Shown in pieces: positions 27,663-38,012 of a stretch of 64,000 nt of DNA. The notes below the pieces were generated by a model, which was not told the DNA's origin, made no database searches, and was given only the letters and a program-made list of their open reading frames with translations. The translations under genes and the position numbers were made by a program. Within the stretch, counting starts at the first letter, position 1. Each line of letters starts with the position of its first letter. Source of the stretch: Arsenicicoccus bolidensis DSM 15745 (GTDB lineage Bacteria; Actinomycetota; Actinomycetes; Actinomycetales; Dermatophilaceae); the NCBI RefSeq assembly GCF_000426385.1, contig NZ_AUFG01000001.1, positions 186,001 through 250,000 of the forward strand. The letters run 5' to 3'.

Positions 27663-28945
27663 GAGGATGCCTTCTTGCCGGTGGACTTCTTCGTGGACGA
27701 CTTCGTGGTGGTGGACCTGGAGCCGGACGACTTCGTCGCGGCCGGCTTCTTGGTCGCGGATGCCTCCGCGGCCGGCGCGCTGCCCTGGCCGACCGTCGGC
27801 CCGTCGGAGACGCGGCTGCCGATGCGCTTCTGCCCCTCGGCACGGTGCCCGACCTCGGAGTCCGTCGCCTTGTCGGTCGCCACCACCTGGTCGCGCTCGG
27901 TGTCGACGGTCACCATGTCGCTGGACGTCTGCCGCGACCTCTCGCCGGCACGGCGGGCCATCAGGCGCGCCTCGTCCGGCGACGGCGCCTTGCCGGCCCG
28001 CACGAGGGCGCTCGCCAGCGAGGACCGGTCGGTCACGCGCCGCAGCCCCTCGACCAGGGCGAGCTCGTAGACCTCGTCGGGGTCGAGCCGGCGCAGCTCG
28101 TCGGTCAGGCAGTCCGCGTCGGACCGGCGCGTGAGCCCCACCCGGCGGACGGGCTGATCGGGGTGCGAGAGGGTGGCGATGGTGGTGCCCTCGGGCCGGA
28201 CCAGGTCCAGGGGGCCGGAGGGTCGGTCGAGGCGGACGCTGATCAGGCCCGAGCCCTGGGGGCTGCGGCCTCGCGTCACCGGCACGTCCAGGGCCTCGGC
28301 GAGCCAGCCCGCGAGCAGGTCGGTGGCGGAGGAGTCGATGCCGCCGACCACGACCGCGCCTGTGACCGGCTCGTAGGGCTGCTGGTCGAGCGCCGCCGCG
28401 AGCAGGGCCCGCCACAAGGTGATGCGGGACCAGGCGAGGTCGGTGTCGCCCGGGGCGTAGTTCTTGGCCCGGCGCTTGAGCTCGGCGTGCGGGTTCTTGG
28501 CGACGGCCGAGTCGTTGATGCGACGCTGGCACATCGCGCCGACGGGGTCGCTCGCCAGGTCGGTGGGCGCATCGCAGGGCCACCACCCGACGACGGGGGA
28601 GTCCGGCAGCAGCAGCGGCAGCACGAGCGCCTCGCCGTGGCCGTTGACCTCGCCGTACAGACGCATCACGACGACCTCGGAGGCCCCGGCGTCCCCGCCG
28701 ATACGGATCTGCCCGTCGACGCGGCTGGAGCCCCGGCGGTTGCCGTGGACCAGCGCGACCACGCGGCACGGATGCATGTGCGAGGCCTCGATGGCCGACT
28801 CGATGGCCTCCTCGGCCCGGTCCTCGTCCACGACGATGATGAGCGTGAGCACCCGGCCGAGGGCCATGGCTCCGCTGTCGTTGCGGATCTGGACGAGCTT
28901 CTTGGTGAGGGCGGAGGTCGAGGTGTTGGGCAGGTCGATGATCAC
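27659..28945 (-). CDS. opcA: Glucose-6-phosphate dehydrogenase assembly protein OpcA
   Basis: Actinobacterial/cyanobacterial protein needed for G6PDH assembly and activity. The N-terminal IIDLPNTSTSALTKKLVQIR and the central PVVGWWPCDAPTDLASDP are diagnostic. I take the GTG overlapping the zwf stop (GTGA), preceded by GGAGG; an ATG four codons upstream is the alternative. The last 30 residues are an added basic low-complexity tail rich in Lys, Ser and Thr (ATKSSGSRSTTTKSSTKKS), with no fold expected. Confidence 0.93.
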   Translation of the reverse strand: MIIDLPNTSTSALTKKLVQIRNDSGAMALGRVLTLIIVVDEDRAEEAIESAIEASHMHPCRVVALVHGNRRGSSRVDGQIRIGGDAGASEVVVMRLYGEVNGHGEALVLPLLLPDSPVVGWWPCDAPTDLASDPVGAMCQRRINDSAVAKNPHAELKRRAKNYAPGDTDLAWSRITLWRALLAAALDQQPYEPVTGAVVVGGIDSSATDLLAGWLAEALDVPVTRGRSPQGSGLISVRLDRPSGPLDLVRPEGTTIATLSHPDQPVRRVGLTRRSDADCLTDELRRLDPDEVYELALVEGLRRVTDRSSLASALVRAGKAPSPDEARLMARRAGERSRQTSSDMVTVDTERDQVVATDKATDSEVGHRAEGQKRIGSRVSDGPTVGQGSAPAAEASATKKPAATKSSGSRSTTTKSSTKKSTGKKASS

Positions 28946-30483
28946 GGCATCCTCCACTCGCGGCCGTCACGGGCCATCATCTCGTCGGCACTGGCGGGTC
29001 CCCACGTGCCGCTCGGGTAGGGCTCGGGCCGGCCGTTCGCCGCCCAGTACTCCTCGACCGGGTCGAGGATGCCCCAGGACAGCTCGACCTCCTCGTTGCG
29101 CGGGAACATCGACGGCGCTCCGAGCAGGACGTCGAGGATGAGCCGCTCATAGGCCTCGGGGGACTTCTCGGTGAACGAGTTGCCGTAGGTGAAGTCCATG
29201 GTCACGTCGCGGACCTCCATCTGCGCGCCCGGCACCTTGGAGCCGAAGCGGAGCGTGATGCCCTCGTCCGGCTGGACCCGGATGACGATGGCGTTCTGCC
29301 CCAGCTCCTCGGTCTCCGTGTCGTTGAACGGCAGGTGGGGGGCCCGCTTGAAGACCACGGCGATCTCGGTGACCCGCTTGCCGAGCCGCTTGCCGGTCCG
29401 CAGGTAGAAGGGGACGCCGGCCCAGCGGCGGGTGTCGACCTCGACCTTCATGGCGGCGTAGGTCTCGGTCGTCGAGCCGGGCTTCATGCCCTCCTCGTCG
29501 AGGAAGCCGACGACCTTCTCGCTGCCCTGCCAGCCCTCGGCGTACTGACCCCGGGCGGTCGAGGCGCCGAGGTCGTCGGGCAGCCGCACCGAGGCGAGCA
29601 CCTTCTCCTTCTCGGCCCGCAGGTGCTGGGCGGTGAAGGCGGTCGGCTCCTCCATCGCCGTCAGCGCGAGCAGCTGGAGCAGGTGGTTCTGGATGACGTC
29701 GCGGGCCGCGCCGATGCCGTCGTAGTAGCTGGCCCGACCGGCCACGCCGATGTCCTCGGCCATGGTGATCTGCACGTGGTCGATGTGGTGGGAGTTCCAG
29801 ACCGGCTCGAACAGCTCGTTGGCGAAGCGCAGGGCCAGGAGGTTCTGGACCGTCTCCTTGCCGAGGTAGTGGTCGATGCGGAAGACCGAGTCCGGGGCGA
29901 AGACGCTCTCGACGATGTCGTTGAGCTCGCGCGCCGACTCGAGGTCGTGGCCGAAGGGCTTCTCGATGACGACACGGCGCCACTGGCCCTGCTCGGCCTC
30001 GGCCAGGCCGCTGCGCTCGAGCTGCTGGCACACCTGCCCGAAGAAGCCCGGCGGGATCGACAGGTAGAACGCGGTGTTGCCACCGGTGCCGCGATCGCGC
30101 TCCAGCTGCTGCACCGTCTCGGCGAGCAGGTCGAAGGCCTCCTCGTCGTCGAACGTGCCGGGCACGAAGCGGATGCCCTCGGCGAGGGCCTTCCACGTCG
30201 ACTCGCGGAACGGCGTGCGCGCGTGCTCCTTGACGGCGTCGTGGACGATCTGGCCGAAGTCCTGGTCCGCCCAGTCGCGCCGGGCGAAGCCCACGAGCGA
30301 GAAGCCCGGCGGCAGCAGGCCCCGGTTGGCGAGGTCGTAGATCGCCGGCATGACCTTCTTGCGGGACAGGTCGCCGGTCACGCCGAACAGCACCAGGGCG
30401 CACGGGCCCGCGATGTTGGGGAGGCGCTTGTCCCGGACGTCCCGTAGGGGGTTGTGGTCGGCGGTGACTGCGGTGGGGCTCAC
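28942..30483 (-). CDS. zwf: Glucose-6-phosphate 1-dehydrogenase
   Basis: Oxidises glucose-6-phosphate with NADP+, the entry step of the oxidative pentose phosphate pathway. The nucleotide motif LFGVTGDLSRKKVMPAIYDL is near residue 33; the active-site signature RIDHYLGKETVQN follows, then a typical C-terminal beta domain. Length 513 is standard. It starts a new unit after the tal terminator; GATAAC on the minus strand in the gap could be its -10. Overlapping opcA ensures co-translation with its assembly factor. Confidence 0.97.
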   Translation of the reverse strand: MSPTAVTADHNPLRDVRDKRLPNIAGPCALVLFGVTGDLSRKKVMPAIYDLANRGLLPPGFSLVGFARRDWADQDFGQIVHDAVKEHARTPFRESTWKALAEGIRFVPGTFDDEEAFDLLAETVQQLERDRGTGGNTAFYLSIPPGFFGQVCQQLERSGLAEAEQGQWRRVVIEKPFGHDLESARELNDIVESVFAPDSVFRIDHYLGKETVQNLLALRFANELFEPVWNSHHIDHVQITMAEDIGVAGRASYYDGIGAARDVIQNHLLQLLALTAMEEPTAFTAQHLRAEKEKVLASVRLPDDLGASTARGQYAEGWQGSEKVVGFLDEEGMKPGSTTETYAAMKVEVDTRRWAGVPFYLRTGKRLGKRVTEIAVVFKRAPHLPFNDTETEELGQNAIVIRVQPDEGITLRFGSKVPGAQMEVRDVTMDFTYGNSFTEKSPEAYERLILDVLLGAPSMFPRNEEVELSWGILDPVEEYWAANGRPEPYPSGTWGPASADEMMARDGREWRMP

Positions 30484-30606
30484 GTGTGGTCTCCCGTCAG
30501 CGGTGGGTGCTCCCGCGGCCGCTCAGCGGCCGGGCGGGTGCGGTGCAACGTTATCGGAGTCGCACCGCGAGAGGGTCGTATGCCGCCGCGGCCCGCCGCA
30601 CGAGTC

Positions 30607-30641
30607 GCGAGGGTCCCCGCCGTGGTGGCGGGGACCCTCGC
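30607..30641 (-). terminator. Strong hairpin between tal and zwf
   Basis: A perfect 15-bp stem (GCGAGGGTCCCCGCC and its complement at 30627-30641) with a five-base loop follows the tal stop. It separates the tkt-tal unit from zwf-opcA-pgl. Confidence 0.88.
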
Positions 30642-30688
30642 ACGTCGCTGTGGTGGGGCCGGTCGGCAGCGGTGAGGCTGCTCGAGGT

Positions 30689-31795
30689 TCAGTGCTTGTC
30701 GAGCTCGCCCTGCACGGTCTCGAGGAGCTCGGTCCAGGACTTCTCGAACTTGTCGACGCCCTCGCGCTCGAGCTGCTCGACGACCTCGACGTACGAGATG
30801 CCCTGTCGCTCGAGGGCGTCCATGACGGCGTCCGACTCGTCGTAGGTGCCGGTGATGGTGTCGCCGGTGATCTCGCCGTGGTCGGCCGCGGCATCGAGGG
30901 TCTTCTCCGGCATGGTGTTGACCGTCTGGGGGGCGACCAGCTCGTCGACATACATCGTGTCCTTGTAGGCCGGGTCCTTGACGCCGGTCGAGGCCCACAG
31001 GGGACGCTGCACGTGCGCGCCGTCGTCGGCGAGGTTGGCCCAGCGCGGCGTGCCGAACTGCTCCTGCCAGGCCTGGTAGGCCAGGCGCGCGTTGGCCAGG
31101 CCGGCCTTGCCCTTGAGCGCGGCGGCCTCGTCGGTGCCGACCTCGTCGAGGCGCTTGTCGACCTCGGAGTCCACGCGGGACACGAAGAAGGACGCGACCG
31201 AGTGGATCTGCGACAGGTCCCGACCCGCCTCGCGAGCCTGCTCCACCCCGGTCATGAAGGCGTTCATGACGGCGCGGTAGCGGTCCAGGCTGAAGATGAG
31301 CGTCACGTTGACCGAGATGCCCTCCGCCAGGACCCGGCTGATCGCCGGCAGACCCTCGACCGTGGCCGGGATCTTGATCATGACGTTGGGCCGGTCGACC
31401 GCGGCATACAGCTCCTGGGCCACCTGCACGGTCCGCTCGGTGTCGTGCGCCAGCCGCGGGTCGACCTCGATGGACACGCGGCCGTCCACGCCGTCGGTGC
31501 GGTCGTAGACGGGACGCATGATGTCGCAGGCGTCCCGGACGTCGGTGGTGGTCAGGGCGAACACCGACCGCTCCACGTCCGCGCCCTCGGCGATGAGCTC
31601 CTTGACCTGGGGCGTGTACTTCTCGCCCTTGGCCAGGGCCGACGCGAAGATCGAGGGGTTGGTGGTGACCCCCACGACGCCCTTGGTGTCGACGACCTCC
31701 TGCAGGTTGCCGGTGGAGATGCGCTCTCGGGACAGGTCGTCCAGCCAGATGGAGACGCCTGCGGCCGCGAGGGCCTCGAGGTTCTTGCTCGTCAT
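30689..31795 (-). CDS. tal: Transaldolase
   Basis: Transfers a dihydroxyacetone unit in the non-oxidative pentose phosphate branch. [14 protein letters not shown] near the N-terminus and the Schiff-base lysine region [16 protein letters not shown] identify the family; length 368 matches the long actinobacterial/cyanobacterial type. The ATG at 31793-31795 sits 4 bp after the tkt stop, so tkt and tal are co-transcribed. Confidence 0.96.
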   Translation of the reverse strand: MTSKNLEALAAAGVSIWLDDLSRERISTGNLQEVVDTKGVVGVTTNPSIFASALAKGEKYTPQVKELIAEGADVERSVFALTTTDVRDACDIMRPVYDRTDGVDGRVSIEVDPRLAHDTERTVQVAQELYAAVDRPNVMIKIPATVEGLPAISRVLAEGISVNVTLIFSLDRYRAVMNAFMTGVEQAREAGRDLSQIHSVASFFVSRVDSEVDKRLDEVGTDEAAALKGKAGLANARLAYQAWQEQFGTPRWANLADDGAHVQRPLWASTGVKDPAYKDTMYVDELVAPQTVNTMPEKTLDAAADHGEITGDTITGTYDESDAVMDALERQGISYVEVVEQLEREGVDKFEKSWTELLETVQGELDKH

Positions 31796-31799
31796 ACGA

Positions 31800-34025
31800 T
31801 CACTTGCCTTCCTGGCGCTCGGCCGGGGCGGAGGACTCGAAGCCCGGGTCCTTGGAGGCGTAGCCGGGCGCCGTGTCGCCGGGGGTGGGGTCGCCGGACT
31901 CAGCGATCGAGGCCTTGGCGGCGTCGACGACGGCCTCCGGCGTGAAGCCGAACTCCGTGAACAGCGTCTTGGCGTCGGCCGACGCACCGAAGTGGTCGAT
32001 GCCGATGACGCGGCCGGCGTCGCCGACGTAGTCGCGCCAGCCCATGGTGGAGCCGGCCTCGATGCTGACGCGGGCCTTGACGGCCTTGGGGAGCACCTGC
32101 TCGCGGTAGGACTCGTCCTGCTGGGCGAACCACTCCTGGCAGGGCATGGACACGACGCGGGTCGCGACGCCCTGGGCCTCGAGCTGCTCGGCGCCGGCGA
32201 TGGCGACCGACACCTCGGAGCCCGTGGCCATGACGATCACGTCGGGGGTCGGCTTGCTGCCCTCGACGAGCACGTAGGCCCCCTTGGCGACCTGCTCGAC
32301 CGAGGTCGAGGACGGGTCCAGGATCGGGAGCGCCTGGCGGGACAGGGCGATGCCGGTCGGGTTGCCGTGGCGGGTCAGGATGGTCTGCCACACGTGGGCG
32401 GTCTCGTTGGCGTCGGCCGGGCGGACGACGTCCAGGCCCGGGATCGCGCGCAGCGAGGCGAGCTGCTCGATCGGCTGGTGGGTGGGGCCGTCCTCGCCCA
32501 GGCCGATCGAGTCGTGCGTCCACACGAAGATCGAGTCCGCCTCCTGGATCGCCGCCAGGCGCACGGCGGGACGCATGTAGTCGGAGAAGACGAGGAAGGT
32601 GCCGCCGTAGGGCCGGGTGAGGCCCTCGAGCGCGATGCCGTTGACGATCATGCCCATGGCGTTCTCGCGGACGCCGAAGTGGAGCGTGCGGCCGTAGGGG
32701 CCGCCCTGCCACTCGGAGGTCTGCCGGTCCTCGGGCACGAAGGAGGGCTGACCACCCATCGTCGTGTTGTTGGACTCGGCGAGGTCGGCGGAGCCACCCC
32801 ACAGCTCGGGCAGCACGTCGGCGAGGGCGCCGAGGACCTTGCCGGACGCCGCGCGCGTCGCCAGGCCCTTGTCGTCGGGCTCGAAGGTCGGGAACGCCTC
32901 GGCGTAGCCCTCGGGGACCTCGTGGGCCCGGACGCGGTCGAGCAGGGCGGCAGCCTCGGCGTGGGACGAGCGCCACGCCTCGTAGCGCTGGTCCCAGCCC
33001 TTGCGCAGCTCGGCGCCGCGGTCGCGGACCTTGCGCACGTGGGCGAGGACCTCGTCGGAGACGTCGAAGGTCTGGTCCGGGTCGAAGCCGAGGAGCGACT
33101 TCATGGCCTTGATCTCGTCGTCGCCGAGAGCCGAGCCGTGGGACTTGCCGGTGCCCTGCTTGGTGGGGGCGGGCCAGGCGATCACGGTGCGCAGCACGAT
33201 GAAGGTCGGCTTGTCGAGGACCTTGCGGCCCTCCTCGATCGCGGCGTGGAGCGCGTCCACGTCCTCGACGTAGTCCTCGTCGCGGACCCCGTGCTTGGTG
33301 CGCCACTCGACCACGCGCACGTCCCAGCCGTAGGCCTCGTAGCGCGCCGCCACGTCCTCGGAGAAGGACACGTCCGTGTCGTCCTCGATGGAGATCTGGT
33401 TCTGGTCGTAGATCAGGGTGAGGTTGCCGAGGCGCTGCGTGGCCGCCAGGGAGCTGGCCTCGCTCGCCACGCCCTCCATCATGCAGCCGTCACCGGCGAT
33501 GCAGTAGACGTCGTGGTCGAAGATGCTCTCGCCGGGGGCGGCCTCAGGGTCGAAGAGCCCGCGCTGGCGGCGCTGCGCCATGGCCATGCCGACGGCGGTC
33601 GCGACGCCCGACCCGAGCGGACCGGTCGTCAGGTCCACGCCGGCGGTGTGGTGCACCTCGGGGTGGCCCGGGGTCTTGGAGCCCCAGGTGCGCAGGGCCT
33701 CGATGTCGCCGAGCTCGAGGAGGCCGGCGTAGTACAGCTGGATGTACTGCGTCAGGCTCGAGTGCCCGGCCGAGAGGACGAAGCGGTCGCGGCCCAGCCA
33801 GTGCGGGTCAGCGGGGTCGTGGCGCATGACCTTCTGGTAGAGGAGGTAGGCGGCGGGAGCGAGGCTGATCGCGGTCCCGGGGTGACCGTTGCCGGTCTTC
33901 TGCACGGCGTCCGCCGCCAGGGTGCGCACGGTGTCGACGGCGCGGACGTCCACGTCGCTCCAGCCGACCTGCTCGGCGACGGGGTCGGACACCTGGCGGC
34001 CGTTGGCGTGGGGGGTGATGCTCAC
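31800..34025 (-). CDS. tkt: Transketolase
   Basis: Thiamine-diphosphate enzyme of the pentose phosphate pathway. It shows [17 protein letters not shown] at the N-terminus, the ThDP site [15 protein letters not shown], the pyrimidine domain, and a C-terminal domain. Length 741 is slightly above the 660-700 norm because of an extended C-terminal tail (after residue about 715: [20 protein letters not shown]). The GTG start has AAGGAAG upstream. It is divergent from ctaB; the 249-bp gap contains only a 7-bp inverted repeat GGATAGG/CCTATCC near 34170-34192. Confidence 0.96.
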   Translation of the reverse strand: MSITPHANGRQVSDPVAEQVGWSDVDVRAVDTVRTLAADAVQKTGNGHPGTAISLAPAAYLLYQKVMRHDPADPHWLGRDRFVLSAGHSSLTQYIQLYYAGLLELGDIEALRTWGSKTPGHPEVHHTAGVDLTTGPLGSGVATAVGMAMAQRRQRGLFDPEAAPGESIFDHDVYCIAGDGCMMEGVASEASSLAATQRLGNLTLIYDQNQISIEDDTDVSFSEDVAARYEAYGWDVRVVEWRTKHGVRDEDYVEDVDALHAAIEEGRKVLDKPTFIVLRTVIAWPAPTKQGTGKSHGSALGDDEIKAMKSLLGFDPDQTFDVSDEVLAHVRKVRDRGAELRKGWDQRYEAWRSSHAEAAALLDRVRAHEVPEGYAEAFPTFEPDDKGLATRAASGKVLGALADVLPELWGGSADLAESNNTTMGGQPSFVPEDRQTSEWQGGPYGRTLHFGVRENAMGMIVNGIALEGLTRPYGGTFLVFSDYMRPAVRLAAIQEADSIFVWTHDSIGLGEDGPTHQPIEQLASLRAIPGLDVVRPADANETAHVWQTILTRHGNPTGIALSRQALPILDPSSTSVEQVAKGAYVLVEGSKPTPDVIVMATGSEVSVAIAGAEQLEAQGVATRVVSMPCQEWFAQQDESYREQVLPKAVKARVSIEAGSTMGWRDYVGDAGRVIGIDHFGASADAKTLFTEFGFTPEAVVDAAKASIAESGDPTPGDTAPGYASKDPGFESSAPAERQEGK

Positions 34026-34274
34026 GTGGTCACACTTCCTTCGTGGTCGGAGTCACATCGAGCCTATCCATTCCTACCCACCGCGCGTGACGTTGATCCG
34101 GCGTGGGCGAGGTCATAGCGGCCGGTGCCGCGCGGCGCGTCGCGCGCCTTCGCTCCCGCTCCCCGGAAGGGATAGGATCGGGAGGCCTATCCGCGACCCC
34201 CTGCTGTCGGCGCGAGCGCTCGCCCGGCCCCGACGGCACACGGTCTGGTTCGCGCCCGACGACCGAAGGACACC

Positions 34275-35246
34275 GTGACAGCTTCGCAGCCGCGCACCGC
34301 GCCGCGTGACCGGACCGGTGCCTCGTCGTCGCGCTTCTCCTACACCGTCAAGAACTACATGGCGCTGACGAAGCCCCGCATCATCGAGCTGCTCCTCGTG
34401 ACGACCTTCCCGGTGATGTTCCTCGCGCAGCGCGGGTTCCCGGACTTCTGGCTGGTCGTCAACACCCTGGTCGGTGGTTCGCTGTCCGCGGGTGCGGCCA
34501 ACACGCTCAACTGCTACCTGGACCGTGACATCGACCGGCTCATGGCGCGGACGCAGAACCGCCCGCTGGTGACCGGCGAGATCTCCCCGTCGAACGCGAT
34601 GCGCTTCGGGATCGTCCTCACCGTGGTGTCGACGCTGTGGCTGGGCTTCCTGGTCAACTGGCTGTCGGCGGTCCTGTCGGTCAGCGCGATCCTGCTCTAC
34701 GTCATCTTCTACACGCTCGTCCTCAAGCGCCGGACCTCGCAGAACATCGTGTGGGGCGGCGTCGCGGGCTGCATGCCCGTCCTCATCGGGTGGGCGGCGG
34801 TCACCGAGTCGATCTCGTGGACGCCGATCGTGCTGTTCCTGTGGATCTTCTTCTGGACGCCGCCGCACTACTGGCCGCTGTCGATGCGGTTCAAGGACCA
34901 GTACGCCGCCGCCGGCATCCCGATGCTGCCCGTTCTCAAGCAGGACACCTCGGTCGCGCGCCAGATCGTGGCGTACGCCTGGGCGACGGCGCTCATCTCC
35001 CTGGTGCTGGTCCCGGTGGCCGGCATGGGCTGGATCTACCTCGTCACGGCGATCCTGTCCGGCGGTCTGTTCCTGCTCGAGTCCTACAAGCTGCTGGGCC
35101 GCGCCAAGGACCCCGCCAACGCCACGATGGCCTCGCTCAAGCCCATGCGGCTGTTCCACTACTCGATCACCTACGTGACGCTGCTGTTCATGGCCGTGGC
35201 GATCGACCCCCTCGTGCACCTCCCCCTCCCGACCTCCCTCGGCTAG
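34275..35246 (+). CDS. ctaB: Heme O synthase (protoheme IX farnesyltransferase)
   Basis: Polytopic UbiA-type prenyltransferase that farnesylates heme B to heme O for cytochrome oxidase. The prenyl-diphosphate/Mg2+ motif [20 protein letters not shown] is clear, as is the second loop [14 protein letters not shown]. About eight to nine membrane segments are visible in 323 residues. The GTG start follows GAAGGAC. Heme O is then converted by CtaA, encoded convergently 300 bp away. Confidence 0.95.
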   Translation: MTASQPRTAPRDRTGASSSRFSYTVKNYMALTKPRIIELLLVTTFPVMFLAQRGFPDFWLVVNTLVGGSLSAGAANTLNCYLDRDIDRLMARTQNRPLVTGEISPSNAMRFGIVLTVVSTLWLGFLVNWLSAVLSVSAILLYVIFYTLVLKRRTSQNIVWGGVAGCMPVLIGWAAVTESISWTPIVLFLWIFFWTPPHYWPLSMRFKDQYAAAGIPMLPVLKQDTSVARQIVAYAWATALISLVLVPVAGMGWIYLVTAILSGGLFLLESYKLLGRAKDPANATMASLKPMRLFHYSITYVTLLFMAVAIDPLVHLPLPTSLG

Positions 35247-35292
35247 CACAGACCTACCTCAGGTAGTCACATCCGCCCGCCTTCGCACGGCA

Positions 35293-35406
35293 GGCCGATG
35301 TGCCCGAGGCCGGCTGATGTGACCAACCCCGGCTGACGTGACCAACCCGGGCTGACGTGACGTGGGCGGGCTGACGTGACCAACCCGGGCTGATCGTGCT
35401 GATCGT
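35293..35406 (+). repeat. 19-bp tandem array, six units, between ctaB and ctaA
   Basis: Six consecutive 19-bp units start at 35293, 35312, 35331, 35350, 35369 and 35388. The middle ones read GGCTGACGTGACCAACCCG; the first and last have drifted, and the fourth differs in its second half. There are no spacers. With the hairpin that follows, this is all I see in the 299-bp gene-free gap. Confidence 0.88.
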
Positions 35407-35490
35407 GGTGCCGGGCCGCCAGCTCGTATGCCGAGCGCCCGCCGCCAGGACCAAACGTTCACCCCGCTCACCCCGCTCACCCCACAACAA

Positions 35491-35531
35491 CGTGAGGGTT
35501 TCGTCCGACATTCTTGGACGAAACCCTCACG
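35491..35531. terminator. Long perfect hairpin between convergent ctaB and ctaA
   Basis: A 16-bp perfect stem (CGTGAGGGTTTCGTCC and its complement at 35516-35531) encloses a nine-base loop. It lies 14 bp past the ctaA stop and can act as a bidirectional terminator. It is preceded by a CCCCGCTCA direct repeat. Confidence 0.8.
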
Positions 35532-35545
35532 ATCGTGGGGAGCGG

Positions 35546-36487
35546 TCAGCGGCGACGCGCGGTGAGGACGCCCTGGGTCAGCAGGACCGTGAAGACGGCG
35601 GACAGCAGCAGGTGCACCGCGACGACGGCGATCGGGCGGCCCGTGAAGTACTGCACGTAGCCGACCAGGCCCTGCAGCAGCGACAGCGCGAGCGTCCAGT
35701 CCCAGGCCCGGCGGAACGGCGCGGGCACGTCCACGAGACGCGACGCGACGACCAGCGCCACCGTCAGCCCGAGGAAGAGCATGACCGCGTCCGCGTGCAG
35801 CCAGCTGGTGGCGTGCGGGTCGAAGCCGAAGCGGACGTTCTCGTACTTGTCACCGCTGTGCGGGCCCGAGCCGGTGACGGCGGTGCCGAGCACGCACACG
35901 ACGCCGCCCACGGCGGCCGCTGCCCAGGCGAGGCGCTGCACGACGGTCGGCACGACACGCTCCGGCGCCGAGTCGCCCTCGCGGTAGCGGTAGAGCAGGT
36001 AGGTCGCGTTGGCGACGAGGAACAACGAGATCAGGAAGTGGGGGGACACGGTGCGGGGGTCGAGCCTGGCCAGCACGATGATGCCGCCGACCACGGCCTG
36101 GACGAGCACGAAGAACAAGGGGATCGCGCAGGCGTAGACGAAGCGCCGACGGGACCTCCAGAACCGCCGGACGGCGAGGACCAGCACCCAGAGCGCGACG
36201 ACGACGAGCACGGGTGACATCAGCCGGTTGCCGAACTCGATGAACTTGTGGAACCCCTCGGTCTGGTCGCCCGTCGGGACCAGCGACCCGGGGGTGCACT
36301 CGGGCCAGGTGGGGCACCCCAGGCCCGATCCCGTCAGCCGGACCAGACCTCCGGTCAGGATGATCGCGATGTTGCCGACGAGATTGGCGATCAGCGCGAT
36401 CCACATCCAGTCGCGCGCCCCGCGGGGTGGTGCCACGACGTCCGTGGGGGAGTGGGTCGGTGCGCCGGGGGTGGTCGAGGTGCTCAC
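35546..36487 (-). CDS. ctaA: Heme A synthase (COX15/CtaA family)
   Basis: Membrane oxidase that converts heme O to heme A. It has eight predicted membrane segments in 313 residues and conserved motifs GLVRLTGSGLGCPTWPEC, the histidine region FHKFIEFGNRL, SPHFLISL, and the second-half HADAVM and AVHLLLS segments carrying heme-ligand histidines. The cysteine pair expected in actinobacterial proteins is partly present (GCPTWPEC). It pairs functionally with ctaB and is transcribed toward it. Confidence 0.93.
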   Translation of the reverse strand: MSTSTTPGAPTHSPTDVVAPPRGARDWMWIALIANLVGNIAIILTGGLVRLTGSGLGCPTWPECTPGSLVPTGDQTEGFHKFIEFGNRLMSPVLVVVALWVLVLAVRRFWRSRRRFVYACAIPLFFVLVQAVVGGIIVLARLDPRTVSPHFLISLFLVANATYLLYRYREGDSAPERVVPTVVQRLAWAAAAVGGVVCVLGTAVTGSGPHSGDKYENVRFGFDPHATSWLHADAVMLFLGLTVALVVASRLVDVPAPFRRAWDWTLALSLLQGLVGYVQYFTGRPIAVVAVHLLLSAVFTVLLTQGVLTARRR

Positions 36488-36561
36488 CCGCCCAGCCTAG
36501 TGCGCGCGTGCACAAGCGCTGACGAGGGGCCCGGGTGCGTCCCCGTCGAGCGGCGACCGGG

Positions 36562-37308
36562 TCAGTCGGACCAGCGGAAGAACCGGGCCGCGGCGGTGCA
36601 GAGGATCGCACCCCAGACCAGCAGGACCACCAGGGCCTGCAGCGGCAGCCCGTGGTGCTCGAACGCGGAGCGGAAGCCGTCACCGAGGGCGGCGGACGGC
36701 AGGTAGGACACGACCCGGGACCACGGCTCGGGCAGGCTCGACCCGGGGATCAGCACCCCACCGAGCCCCAGCATGAGGACCCACACGAGGTTGGACAGCG
36801 CCAGGGTCGCCTCGGCCCGCAGCGTGCCGGCGAACAGCAGCGCGAACCCCACGAAGGTCGCCGTCCCGAGCAGCCAGAACGCGACGAAGGGGAGCACGCC
36901 CACGACGTCGGGTCGCCAGCCCATCGCCAGGCCCACGGCCGACAGCACGACGAACTGGATCACCTGGACCGCCATCACCGCGAGGACGCGGGCGAGGACC
37001 AGGCCCCCCTTGCCGAGCGGCGACGCCCCGAGCAGCCTCAGCACGCCATACCTCCGGTCGAAACCGGTCTGGATGGCCTGGCCGGTGAACGCGCTCGACA
37101 GCACGGCCAGGGCGAGGACGCCGGGCACGACCACGTCCGCGCGGCGGCCGGGTCCGAGGTCGGGCCAGGGCGCCAGCACCCCGCCCACCAGCGCCAGGGC
37201 GGGCAGCACGATGGACACGAGCGTCTGCTCGCCGTTGCGCAGGAAGGTGAGGGTGTCGAAGGTCGCCTGGGCGCGCACGCGCGCGGCGGTGGGTGCGGGG
37301 CGGCTCAT
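36562..37308 (-). CDS. ABC-2 type exporter permease
   Basis: Membrane component of a two-gene ABC exporter, 248 residues with six hydrophobic segments. It fits the ABC-2 permease type (VLSSAFTGQAIQTGFDRRYGVLRLLGASPL, then GVLIPGSSLPEPW). The ATG overlaps the ATPase stop (ATGA). An ABC exporter beside ctaA and sufR is common in actinomycetes, but its cargo is unknown. Confidence 0.85.
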   Translation of the reverse strand: MSRPAPTAARVRAQATFDTLTFLRNGEQTLVSIVLPALALVGGVLAPWPDLGPGRRADVVVPGVLALAVLSSAFTGQAIQTGFDRRYGVLRLLGASPLGKGGLVLARVLAVMAVQVIQFVVLSAVGLAMGWRPDVVGVLPFVAFWLLGTATFVGFALLFAGTLRAEATLALSNLVWVLMLGLGGVLIPGSSLPEPWSRVVSYLPSAALGDGFRSAFEHHGLPLQALVVLLVWGAILCTAAARFFRWSD

Positions 37309-38012
37309 CGGGCCTTCCTCGTCAGCTCGAAGTAGACGTCCTCGAGGGACCGGCCCGCGCACAGGTCGTCGGGGGAGCCGTCCCCGACGACGCGCCCGTC
37401 GCTGATGACGACGAGATGGTCGGCGAGGCGCTCGGCCTCCTCGAAGGAGTGGGTCGTGACGACGACGCCGACCCCGCGGTCCCGGGTCTCGCGGACGAGG
37501 TCCCAGACGTCGAGGCGCGCGTGCGGGTCGAGTCCGGCGGTCGGCTCGTCGAGGAACACCACCTCGGGGTTGCCCACGAGCGCCGCGGCCAGGGCCACGC
37601 GCTGCCGCTGCCCCCCGGACAGACGGCGGACCGTCGTGCCGGCGAAGCAATCGATCCCCAGCCGCGAGACCAGGTCGTCGAGGTGCACCGGGTCGGCATA
37701 CAGGCTGGACAGGTGGCGCAGGAGACCGACCGGCCTGGCGCCGTTGGGCAGCCCGCCGTCCTGGAGCATCACCCCGACGCGGGCCCGGTGCTCGGCCGAC
37801 GCGTTCCACGGGTCCGTGCCGAGCACGCGCGCGATGCCCTCTTCGGGTCGCTGCAGGCCCTCAAGGATCTCCATCGTCGTGGTCTTGCCGGCACCGTTGG
37901 GCCCGAGGACCGCGGTCACCCGACCGAGCTCGGCGCTCCAGGTCATGTCGTCGACGGCCCGCACCGAGCCGAAGCTCCTGCGCAGCCGCTCGGTGGTCAC
38001 CGCTACCGTCAC
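37305..38012 (-). CDS. ABC exporter ATP-binding protein
   Basis: ATPase partner of the adjoining permease. Walker A is GPNGAGKTTT, the signature is RLSGGQRQRV, Walker B is VVFLDEPTAGLD, and the switch histidine follows in VTTHS. A GTG at 38012 gives 235 residues and places Walker A about 35 residues in, as expected; an upstream ATG would run into the sufR promoter. It is divergent from sufR. Confidence 0.9.
   Translation of the reverse strand: MTVAVTTERLRRSFGSVRAVDDMTWSAELGRVTAVLGPNGAGKTTTMEILEGLQRPEEGIARVLGTDPWNASAEHRARVGVMLQDGGLPNGARPVGLLRHLSSLYADPVHLDDLVSRLGIDCFAGTTVRRLSGGQRQRVALAAALVGNPEVVFLDEPTAGLDPHARLDVWDLVRETRDRGVGVVVTTHSFEEAERLADHLVVISDGRVVGDGSPDDLCAGRSLEDVYFELTRKAR

Noticed and set aside
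26895-28970. Pgl-OpcA fusion read from one long minus-strand frame
   Set aside because: The front part of that frame is out of frame with opcA and has no pgl-like sequence; pgl starts at the ATG overlapping the opcA stop.
35293-35406. CRISPR array
   Set aside because: Units of 19 bp follow directly with no spacers and no cas gene is near.
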